Source: Microbacteriaceae bacterium (GTDB lineage Bacteria > Actinomycetota > Actinomycetes > Actinomycetales > Microbacteriaceae). Taken from it: 33,059 bases of DNA. The notes beneath the pieces were generated by a model. The model saw only the letters and a list, made by a program, of their open reading frames with translations, was not told the origin of the DNA and made no database searches. Numbering within the stretch: position 1 is the stretch's first letter; each line of letters starts with the position of its first letter. Both the position numbers and the translations under genes were made by a program. The DNA lies in the NCBI GenBank assembly GCA_014378715.1, contig JACMNE010000165.1, positions 1 through 33,059 of the forward strand. Direction: 5' to 3'. Below, piece by piece: positions 1 through 5,454 of the stretch.

Positions 1-135
1 GCGGGCGAGGTGGGCGACGCGCGCGCACCAGTCGAGGCTCTCCCGGTGGCCGAAGTACATCTTGAGGCTGACCCCGATGGTGACTGGTCCGGTGGTGACT
101 GGTCCGGTGGTGACGGCTCCGGTGGTGACGGTCAT
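1..135 (-). CDS. Triose-phosphate-isomerase-family protein, N-terminus only (runs off the left edge)
   Basis: The reverse-strand reading frame starts at ATG 135 behind a good ribosome site (GGAGGAA) and continues past base 1. After a repetitive N-terminal lead of VTTG-type repeats the protein reads VTIGVSLKMYFGHRESLDWC. SLKMYFG has the position and lysine of the catalytic NWKMN-type start of triose-phosphate isomerases. The divergent form SLKMYFG is familiar from TIM paralogues in actinobacterial sugar-acid and polyol clusters (L-erythrulose-phosphate isomerase type), but that subfamily assignment is inference from 45 residues. Its ATG overlaps the stop of the DhaL-like remnant as ATGA, so it was the next gene in the same operon. 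The genes upstream are broken, so expression of this copy is doubtful. Confidence 0.6.
   Translation of the reverse strand, partial: MTVTTGAVTTGPVTTGPVTIGVSLKMYFGHRESLDWCARVAHLAR
85..129 (-). repeat. 15-bp in-frame tandem repeat, three units
   Basis: Three consecutive 15-base units (reverse strand GTCACCACCGGANCN) encode VTTGA, VTTGP and VTTGP, and a fourth degenerate unit begins VTIG. They lengthen the N-terminus of the TIM-like protein just before its first beta strand. The pattern looks like replication slippage and probably has no catalytic role. Confidence 0.8.
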
Positions 136-350
136 CTGCTGGTTCCTCCCGGCGTCGACGGAAGCGACATGCCTGAGGCCGATTCTTCCGCACCCAGCAG
201 CGCGGCGATGGCCGTGACGATCAGGGCGGAGGAATGGGGCGCCCGGGTCGGGCGAGCCGAGGCTCTTCTCGGCGTGCGGGCGGGCGCGGCCGATCAGCGG
301 GAGGAGCGAGGCGGTGTCGCTGGCGGCGGTGGTCGCATCATCCGCTTCTC
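132..350 (-). pseudogene. C-terminal remnant of a DhaL-type (DAK2) dihydroxyacetone/erythrulose kinase, frameshifted
   Basis: On the reverse strand one frame reads ASDTASLLPLIGRARPHAEK followed by SLGSPDPGA. This resembles the DhaL C-terminal signature (GRARYLGERS..G.PDPGA). The family ending (HSSALIVTAIAALLGAEE) then appears in a different frame, and ends at a TGA that overlaps the next ATG. Removing one base from the run of four G at 236-239 (CCCC on the coding strand) restores one continuous frame, so this is a single-base frameshift. The N-terminal part of the domain is missing or unrecognisable. DhaL proteins carry the ATP-binding half of dihydroxyacetone kinases; erythrulose kinases are fused relatives. 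Together with the adjoining TIM gene this suggests former C3/C4 ketose phosphorylation. The subfamily is uncertain. Confidence 0.5.
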
Positions 351-521
351 GACGATCGTCGATCTGAGCGGATGTCGCGAACCTCCCCTTGCGGTAGGCG
401 GGGGTCTCGGCTGGCGCGGATGGCGACCGCGTCAACCCGGTCGGGGTCGTAACCGGCCTCGGCCGCCCCTTCCGCTGCCGTGAACACCGTGAGGGCGAGA
501 CCCCGGCCGACGAGCCCGCCG
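351..521 (-). other. Degraded stretch between two gene remnants
   Basis: No recognisable protein family covers this interval. On the reverse strand a one-base shift after the MFS piece gives about 55 open codons (AFGGLVGRGLALTVF...) before a TGA near 327. The first few residues could prolong the MFS fragment, but I do not recognise the rest. The stretch probably contains joined debris of the MFS and kinase genes. A GCGGATG word occurs near 371 and 418. Confidence 0.4.
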
Positions 522-662
522 AACGCCGGCGAGGTTGCCGACCGTGTTGATCAGCGCGACCCCGGCCGCGGCGGCGGCACCGGTGAGGAACTGGATGGGC
601 AGCGTCCAGAAGTTGGGCAGCGCCGAGAAGATCGCCATGGCCGTGATCGCGATGATCGTGAC
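522..662 (-). pseudogene. Internal fragment of an MFS transporter
   Basis: About 47 codons on the reverse strand read TIIAITAMAIFSALPNFWTL, then PIQFLTGAAAAAGVALINTV and GNLAG. This closely resembles the transmembrane stretch of anion:cation-symporter-type MFS permeases (FWALPTxFLTGxAAAAGIALINSxGNLGG). Nothing of the protein remains upstream: the sequence switches abruptly at about 662 to the antisense of a GntR regulator domain. Downstream the frame is lost after NLAG. The other remnants suggest it once imported a sugar acid or polyol, which is inference from context only. Confidence 0.65.
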
Positions 663-998
663 GCCCTCACCCACCTCGGTGCCCGGCTCGACGAGATGCG
701 CAATGCGGGCGACGACCTTCACGCGTTCGTGGAGGCCGACCTCCAGTTCCACCTCGAGATCGCGCGCAGCAGCGGCAGCACGGTGCTGCTCGACCTCCTG
801 CAGAGTGTGCGGTCACTGCTGCGGGTCTGGGCGGACCGCGCCGTGCAGGACGGCTCGCACGCCCTGGTCGCGATCGAGGAGCACGCCGCCGTCTTCGACG
901 CCATCGGGCGCCGTGACGCTGAGGCCGCGGCATCCGCTATGGCAGCGCACAGGCGCACCGCCGCGCGGCGCCTGACGGACGACCAGGCGCGGGGGTAA
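661..998 (+). pseudogene. FCD ligand-binding domain of a GntR regulator, lacking its DNA-binding domain
   Basis: From about base 661 to the TAA at 996 the forward frame reads LTHLGARLDEM..., FVEADLQFHLEIA..., IEEHAAVFDAIGRRDAEAA and AAHRRTAARRL. This is the all-helical FCD domain of the FadR subfamily. The usual metal or ligand-binding cluster is still visible (Asp and His in EADLQFH, His in EEHAAV, His in AAHRR). The winged-helix domain that should precede it is absent; the sequence just upstream is the antisense of an MFS transporter. No start codon with a plausible ribosome site lies near the domain edge, so I treat it as a pseudogene. It stops 14 bases before the end of glpX and converges on it. 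Confidence 0.7.
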
Positions 999-1012
999 CC
1001 GGCGAACCCGCG

Positions 1013-2026
1013 TCAGCCGGAGAGGCCCGCGACGTCGAGCTCGCCGAGCCACTTCGCGGCGAGGTGGTCCGCGATGACGCGACGCGTGGTGCCTGAGCGC
1101 CCGCGCAGCACGATGCTCTCCGTGCGGATGATCGGGCCCTTGCGCCGCACTCCGGCGACGAGCCCACCATCGGTGACGCCGGTCGCGACGAAGTAGGTGT
1201 TGTCGCTGGTGACGAGGTCGTTGGCCTCGTACACGCGGTCGAAGTCGAGCCCGGCGTCGAGGCCCTTCTGGCGCCCGTCGTCGGATCCGGGCAGGAAGCG
1301 ACCCTGGATGAGCCCTCCGAGGGCCTTGATGGCGCACGCGGTCGCGACGCCCTCCGGGCTGCCGCCGACCCCCACACACATGTCGATACGGGTCTCGTAG
1401 CGGGCGGCGTTGATCCCGCCGGCGACGTCGCCGTCGAGCATCAGACGGGTGCCTGCACCAGCGGCGCGGATCTCGTCGATCAGCTGCGCGTGGCGGGGGC
1501 GGTCGAGCACGGCGACCACGATCTCGTCGATCGGCTTGTTCTTGGCCTTGGCCAGGGCGCGGATGTTCTCGCCGATGGGCTTGCGGATGTCGACGACCCC
1601 GATACCCTCGTGCGAGGTGACGATCTTGTCCATGTAGAACACCATCGACGCGTCGAGCATGCTGCCACGATCGGACACCGCGATCATCGAGATCGCATTC
1701 TGGCGGCCGGCTGCGGTGAGCGAGGTGCCGTCGATCGGGTCGACCGCGATGTCGCAGGCGGGACCGCGGCCGTTGCCGACGTGCTCCCCGTTGTAGAGCA
1801 TCGGCGCCTTGTCCTTCTCGCCCTCACCGATGACGACGACACCGTCGAAGTTCACGGTTCCGAGGAACTTGCGCATCGCGTCGACGGCTGCCTTGTCCGC
1901 GGCGTTCTTGTCGCCGCGTCCGATGAACGGCACGGCTCGGATGGCTGCGGCCTCGGTGGCCCGCACGAGCTCCATGGCGAGGTTGCGGTCGGGGTGGAGG
2001 AACAGTGTGCCTGTTTCGGTAGTCAC
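1013..2026 (-). CDS. glpX: Class II fructose-1,6-bisphosphatase
   Basis: The 337-residue protein hydrolyses fructose 1,6-bisphosphate to fructose 6-phosphate, the committed gluconeogenic step, in the cytoplasm. GlpX-type hallmarks are present in order: an N-terminal FIGRGDKNAADKAAVDAMR, VVIGEGEKDKAPML (metal-site Glu residues), the phosphatase motif DPIDGTSLTAAG, and a C-terminal region ending VTDGGLVAGVRRKGPIIRTE. Length is typical of the family, and actinobacteria normally rely on GlpX as their main FBPase. The start is GTG at 2026, with an AGAAGGG ribosome site about ten bases upstream. A TAAGCT -10 box and a 24-bp palindrome lie just upstream. Functionally it pairs with fbaA and gapB in the same window; the acid-sugar cassette lies between glpX and fbaA. 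Confidence 0.96.
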   Translation of the reverse strand: MTTETGTLFLHPDRNLAMELVRATEAAAIRAVPFIGRGDKNAADKAAVDAMRKFLGTVNFDGVVVIGEGEKDKAPMLYNGEHVGNGRGPACDIAVDPIDGTSLTAAGRQNAISMIAVSDRGSMLDASMVFYMDKIVTSHEGIGVVDIRKPIGENIRALAKAKNKPIDEIVVAVLDRPRHAQLIDEIRAAGAGTRLMLDGDVAGGINAARYETRIDMCVGVGGSPEGVATACAIKALGGLIQGRFLPGSDDGRQKGLDAGLDFDRVYEANDLVTSDNTYFVATGVTDGGLVAGVRRKGPIIRTESIVLRGRSGTTRRVIADHLAAKWLGELDVAGLSG

Positions 2027-2061
2027 CGGGGGCGCCCTTCTGATTCTTCGTCGGTCATCTC

Positions 2062-2085
2062 GGGCGCCGGTCGCGACTGGCGCCC
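2062..2085. promoter_or_regulatory. 24-bp near-perfect palindrome in the glpX leader
   Basis: GGGCGCC and GGCGCCC flank a ten-base centre that contains the self-complementary GTCGCGAC. The whole element is palindromic except for one G/T pair. It lies between the glpX -10 box and its GTG start, at the predicted transcription start. It could be a repressor site, a leader hairpin or, less likely, the terminator of the ltnD operon, because no U tract follows. Confidence 0.55.
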
Positions 2086-2089
2086 GCCC

Positions 2090-2095
2090 AGCTTA
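2090..2095 (-). promoter_or_regulatory. Putative glpX -10 element
   Basis: TAAGCT on the reverse strand fits TANNNT and would start a glpX leader of about 57 bases at the palindrome. No convincing -35 hexamer is visible. Confidence 0.4.
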
Positions 2096-2114
2096 GCGAT
2101 CCGGGGCAGACCGG

Positions 2115-3065
2115 TCACTCCGCGGTGCCGGGGGCGAGCACGCCGATGACGGCCGAGTCGTCGGCAGCCGAGAGCCCGGCGGCCTTGCCGAGCAGGAAGA
2201 GCTGCTCTGCGGCGGACGCGACCGGTGTCGCGAGTCCGGCAGAGCGGGCGGCGGTGGACACGATGCCCATGTCCTTGACGAAGATGTCGAGCCTGCTGAG
2301 CACCTCCGCTCCGCGCTCGCTGCGTGCTTCGAGCATCCGCGGACCGCGGTTCGCGAGCATGAAGGAGCCGGCGGCCCCTGCCGAGAGCGTCGCAAGAGTG
2401 TTGTCCGGGTCGAGGCCCAACGCCTCGGCGAGCGCGAGCGCCTCGGCCGCCGCAGCGATATGCACTCCGCAGAGCAGCTGGTTGACGGTCTTGAACGCCT
2501 GGCCGTCACCCGGACGGTCGCCGATCACGGTGAGGGTCGAGGCGAGCAGGTCGAGCACGGGCGCTGCCTTCTCGCGTGCAGAGGGGACGGCTCCGACGAC
2601 GATGAGCAGGTCGCCCTCCCCCGCACGCACCGGTCCGCCACTCAGCGGCGCGTCGACGAGATCGATGCCGAGCCCTGAGAGGCGTTCGGCCACCTCGGTG
2701 ACATCGCCGATGCCGACCGTGCTGGTCATGATCACCACGGACCCGGCCGTGAGCGCGTCGGCGACCCCGGCCTCGCCGAACAGCGCGTCGCGCAGTTGGT
2801 CGCCGTTGCGCACGGCGAGCAGCACCGCATCGACACCGGCCGCGGCACTGCGCGCGGAGTCGTGCGGGGTGATGCCGGCCGCCCCGGCGAGCGCGAGCCG
2901 GTCGGCGGCGATGTCGAAGCCGTTCACGGCCAGGCGGGTCGCGAGGCGCGTCGCCATCGGCAGGCCCATCGCGCCGAGGCCGAGCACCGCCACGGTGTAG
3001 GGCCGGGCTGGGCTGTCGGCGGCTAGGGTGGCAGGGTGGATGGGGCGCGCAGAGCTCTCAGTCAT
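2115..3065 (-). CDS. ltnD: NAD-dependent 3-hydroxyisobutyrate-dehydrogenase-family enzyme, probably a tetronate (threonate) dehydrogenase
   Basis: The 316-residue protein has an N-terminal Rossmann domain with VAVLGLGAMGLPMATRL near residue 26, the substrate motif DAPLSGGPVRAGEG near residue 140, and the catalytic-lysine helix GDGQAFKTVNQLLCG near residue 190. This is the beta-hydroxyacid dehydrogenase architecture. It is co-encoded with a DUF1537 kinase: its ATG overlaps the kinase stop as ATGA. In such pairs, characterised in several proteobacteria, LtnD oxidises L-threonate to 2-oxotetronate, and a related enzyme handles D-erythronate. The exact four-carbon substrate cannot be read from sequence. 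About 20 extra residues precede the Rossmann fold. The decarboxylase (OtnC) and isomerase (OtnI) that normally complete the pathway are not in this window. Confidence 0.8.
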   Translation of the reverse strand: MTESSARPIHPATLAADSPARPYTVAVLGLGAMGLPMATRLATRLAVNGFDIAADRLALAGAAGITPHDSARSAAAGVDAVLLAVRNGDQLRDALFGEAGVADALTAGSVVIMTSTVGIGDVTEVAERLSGLGIDLVDAPLSGGPVRAGEGDLLIVVGAVPSAREKAAPVLDLLASTLTVIGDRPGDGQAFKTVNQLLCGVHIAAAAEALALAEALGLDPDNTLATLSAGAAGSFMLANRGPRMLEARSERGAEVLSRLDIFVKDMGIVSTAARSAGLATPVASAAEQLFLLGKAAGLSAADDSAVIGVLAPGTAE

Positions 3066-4546
3066 GAGGAGGCCTTCCGATCGGATGTCGCGGGGTCAGC
3101 GGATGTCGCGGATGTCGCGGATGTGGGTGCAGACAAGGTCGCGACGACGGCGGCGAGCGAATCATCCGCTCCCACATTCCCGGCGAAGACCACGTAGGGG
3201 ATGCCGGTCGCCGGACCGTCGGTGGCGGTCCAGAGCGAGACGATGCCGGGCAGCATCGGACCGCGCACGATGGCGCGGCGGATGCCCAGGCCGTGGGTCG
3301 CGACGTCGCTCGAGGTGATGCCGCCCTTCGCGATGACGAAGCGGGGCGGGCGCTGCTCGAGCACCAGCTGCACGATGCGGACGAGGGTCGCGGAGACGCT
3401 GCGGGACAGCTCGAGGCTGGCGGCGGCATCTGCTGCGGTGCGGAGGATGCGGCTCGTGTGGATGACGACGTCGCCGGTGGCGAGCGCGGCGACGGCCGCC
3501 GCGACGAGCTCGGTGACGTGGGCCGCGGTGGCCGCGGGGTCGGGCACCCGCCCGATGTCGAGTTCGAGGGTCGCGGCGAGCGGGCGCGCCTCGCGCAGGG
3601 CGGCGAGCTGGCGGGTCGTGACGCCCACGTGCGAGCCGACGACGATGAGTCCGCCGACGGCGGGCGAGCCGGTCTCGCCGTAGACCTCCCCAGCGGTCAG
3701 GGGCGCCCGGACGGCCTGGCCGATGCGGGCCCGCACGAACGGCGGGCCGACCCGGTAGAGGAACCGCTTGCCTGCGGCCTCGGCCGCGGCGAGCCCGAGG
3801 GACAGGGCGCGCAGGTCGCTCTCGCCCACGATGTCGGCGACGATCGGGGTCTCGCCCGAGACGCTGGCGAGCGCCGCGGCGATGCCGGCGGTGCCGCCGC
3901 GCACGGTGTGCAGGTCGAGGAGCACCACGTCGTCGGCGCTGATGCGCCCGAGCGTCTTCTCCTGAACATACTCGCGCAGGTCGGAGTGGGTGAAGCCGAA
4001 GGTGGCGTCCCTGGCGAACTCGGTCTCGGCGACGGGCGTGAGGGTGCCGTCGCCGCGCATGTAGTGCACACCGCCGATGGTGACGCGGCCGGCGTCAGGG
4101 AAGGCGGGAACCATCACCACACCGTCGATCGTTATGCCGGTCAGCTCCCGGACAGTGGCGGCGATGACATCCGTTTCGAGAGGGAAGTGGCCGCGCAGGG
4201 TGGAGTCACTGCGGCTGACGAAGGCGACGGGAATGCCGAGGCGGGAGGCCGCGGCGAGGGTGTTGGTGACGACCTCGCGGCCTCGGGCCGCGGCCGTGTC
4301 GGGGTCGAGGCTGCGGGTGTTGGTGAGCACGTAGACGGCCGGGGCGCCGAGAGAGAGGGCCCACTCGAGGTCGGTCTCCGCCCAGGCGGTGAGCACCGGG
4401 AGGTCGGCGACGGACTGGGTGCCGGTCGGGTCGTCATCGAGGACCACAAGTACGGTGCGCTCGGTGGCGACGACCGCGGCAACCTCCTCGTGCGAGATGA
4501 CCGGTTCTGGCGGGTACGCCGCCAGCGTTTGATTGTCGTCCAACAT
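3062..4546 (-). CDS. otnK: Four-carbon acid sugar kinase, DUF1537 family
   Basis: The 494-residue protein carries the family's N-terminal substrate-domain motif VVLDDDPTGTQSVADLPVL near residue 34, and SRSDSTLRGHFPLE near residue 110. The C-terminal nucleotide-binding domain has FVIAKGGITSSDVATHGL near residue 405 and VVFAGNVGADDSL. DUF1537 enzymes phosphorylate 3-oxo-tetronate, D-threonate or related four-carbon acid sugars at O4. It is longer than the E. coli-type proteins and ends in a low-complexity Ala/Thr/Ser tail encoded by 9-bp repeats. It is the first gene of a two-gene operon (ltnD overlaps its end). The start is ATG 4546 behind AAAGGGG. Its promoter, covered by a GntR-type operator, sits in the 3' end of the regulator gene. 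Confidence 0.88.
   Translation of the reverse strand: MLDDNQTLAAYPPEPVISHEEVAAVVATERTVLVVLDDDPTGTQSVADLPVLTAWAETDLEWALSLGAPAVYVLTNTRSLDPDTAAARGREVVTNTLAAASRLGIPVAFVSRSDSTLRGHFPLETDVIAATVRELTGITIDGVVMVPAFPDAGRVTIGGVHYMRGDGTLTPVAETEFARDATFGFTHSDLREYVQEKTLGRISADDVVLLDLHTVRGGTAGIAAALASVSGETPIVADIVGESDLRALSLGLAAAEAAGKRFLYRVGPPFVRARIGQAVRAPLTAGEVYGETGSPAVGGLIVVGSHVGVTTRQLAALREARPLAATLELDIGRVPDPAATAAHVTELVAAAVAALATGDVVIHTSRILRTAADAAASLELSRSVSATLVRIVQLVLEQRPPRFVIAKGGITSSDVATHGLGIRRAIVRGPMLPGIVSLWTATDGPATGIPYVVFAGNVGADDSLAAVVATLSAPTSATSATSADPATSDRKASS
3099..3125. repeat. 9-bp tandem repeat at the 3' end of otnK
   Basis: Three units, GCGGATGTC twice then GCGGATGTG, encode a repeated Thr-Ser-Ala pattern in the kinase C-terminal tail. 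A further GGATGTCGCG lies at 3083. The unit contains the GCGGATG word that recurs through the window. Confidence 0.85.
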
Positions 4547-4564
4547 CAGTGCCCCTTTGCGTAG

Positions 4565-4575
4565 ATGTAAGACAT
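4565..4575. promoter_or_regulatory. Candidate operator for the adjacent GntR/FCD regulator
   Basis: A perfect inverted repeat, ATGT-AAG-ACAT, with half-site spacing of three. This is the geometry of FadR-type GntR operators (T.GT...AC.A), although the outer bases differ. It overlaps the -10 box of otnK, so occupation would block transcription. It lies in the 36-bp gap between regulator and kinase. Confidence 0.65.
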
Positions 4576-4602
4576 ATTACCTTTAGGGGGCGTTGGTGTC
4601 CA
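4574..4602 (-). promoter_or_regulatory. Near-consensus promoter of the otnK-ltnD operon
   Basis: On the reverse strand TGGACA (4602-4597, five of six consensus -35 bases) is followed after exactly 17 bases by TAATAT (4579-4574, five of six consensus -10 bases). The predicted start is near 4567, leaving a short leader with AAAGGGG before ATG 4546. The -35 box lies inside the regulator's coding end. Confidence 0.75.
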
Positions 4603-5332
4603 GAGCCTGCTCGGCCTGCTCGGCATCGCCCTGCTCGTCGATGATGTAGTGCTGAAGGTCGCGGGAGGTCTGCTCCATGTGGTCGTCCATCGCGAGCCTG
4701 GCCGCGTCGGGGTCGCCGGCACGCACCGCCTCGAGGATCTCCCGGTGCTTCTCGATGGCGTTCGCCTGGATCCGCGGCACAGCGGAGGTCTGCTCCCGCT
4801 TGACCCGCATCACCTTGGCGAGCGGATCGAAGAGCACCCCGACGAAGATATTGCCGGTCGCGCGCAGGATGACGTCGTGGAAGTCGATGTCGGCCTGCAC
4901 GAATGCCGCGAGGTCTGCGGATGTGTGGGCCTGCGACATCCGCTCGATGAATTCCTCGAGACGTTCGACGTCGTGCTCGGTTCGGCGGGCCGCGGCGAGG
5001 GCGGCGGCACCGGACTCGATCATGCGGCGCACCTCGACGAGCTGCATCGAGGCGACCGCCTGGCCGGCTCCGTGGGAGGCGGCGCGCAGGATCGGGCCGA
5101 GGTCGCTCCACTGCGTGATCGGGTTCACGAAGGTGCCACGACCGGCCTGCACGCGCACGACGTTCTGGGTCTGCAGGGTCTTGATGGCCTCGCGCACGGT
5201 CACGCGGCTGACGTCGTGCGCCGCGCAGAGCTCAGCTTCGGTCGGGAGCGCGTCTCCGGGGGCGATGTCGCCGGCGACGATCTCATCGAGGAGCGCGTCG
5301 GACACCATGCTCGCGAGGGACTTGCGTGCCAC
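4583..5332 (-). CDS. GntR/FadR-family transcriptional regulator with FCD domain
   Basis: An N-terminal winged-helix domain (DEIVAGDIAPGDALPTEAEL, then SRVTVREAIKTLQ and VRVQAGRGTFV) is followed by an all-helical FCD domain. The domain keeps the usual Asp/His cluster: FVQADIDFHD, EKHREIL and DDHMEQ. Such regulators bind a small organic acid, often with a metal, and release DNA. It precedes otnK-ltnD on the same strand, and an 11-bp inverted repeat of the right geometry covers the otnK -10 box. It is therefore the likely repressor of sugar-acid use. I chose the GTG at 5332 because GGGAGAAGG stands just before it and a TAAACT -10 box lies only four bases from the alternative ATG at 5359. Longer upstream starts would add an implausible hydrophobic lead overlapping the fbaA promoter region. 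Confidence 0.85.
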   Translation of the reverse strand: MARKSLASMVSDALLDEIVAGDIAPGDALPTEAELCAAHDVSRVTVREAIKTLQTQNVVRVQAGRGTFVNPITQWSDLGPILRAASHGAGQAVASMQLVEVRRMIESGAAALAAARRTEHDVERLEEFIERMSQAHTSADLAAFVQADIDFHDVILRATGNIFVGVLFDPLAKVMRVKREQTSAVPRIQANAIEKHREILEAVRAGDPDAARLAMDDHMEQTSRDLQHYIIDEQGDAEQAEQALDTNAP

Positions 5333-5363
5333 GATCACCTTCTCCCATTGCCGGGGCATCGTC

Positions 5364-5369
5364 AGTTTA
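5364..5369 (-). promoter_or_regulatory. Putative -10 box of the GntR regulator gene
   Basis: TAAACT on the reverse strand. A start six or seven bases downstream falls inside the ATG at 5359, which favours the GTG at 5332 with a leader of about 25 bases holding GGGAGAAGG. Confidence 0.45.
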
Positions 5370-5383
5370 GTTCGGCGCGTGGC

Positions 5384-5389
5384 TAGACT
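5384..5389 (+). promoter_or_regulatory. Putative -10 box of fbaA
   Basis: TAGACT fits TANNNT. It is followed by a leader of about 60 bases holding three 16-bp direct repeats. The -35 region (GTCAGT, 17 bases upstream) is weak. Confidence 0.35.
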
Positions 5390-5401
5390 TTCCCCGACGT
5401 T

Positions 5402-5449
5402 CGCACAGCCAGCCATTCGCACAACCAGAATCGCGCACAGCCAGAGGAG
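5402..5449 (+). repeat. Three 16-bp direct repeats in the fbaA leader
   Basis: CGCACARCCAG recurs at 5402, 5418 and 5434, exactly 16 bases apart. The third unit runs into the AGAGGAG ribosome site of fbaA. It could be a cluster of regulator sites or a slippage product. Confidence 0.75.
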
Positions 5450-5454
5450 ACACC

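Noticed and set aside
10..483. Forward open frame of 157 codons at the left edge
   Set aside because: It is the antisense of the TIM-like start and the kinase remnant. Its Gly/Ser/Asp repeat is only the mirror of the 15-bp tandem repeat.
3293..4564. Very long forward open frame opposite otnK
   Set aside because: Its composition is Gly/Asp/Arg/His-rich with no recognisable motif. The reverse strand has clear DUF1537 motifs and a ribosome site; long antisense frames are expected at this GC content.
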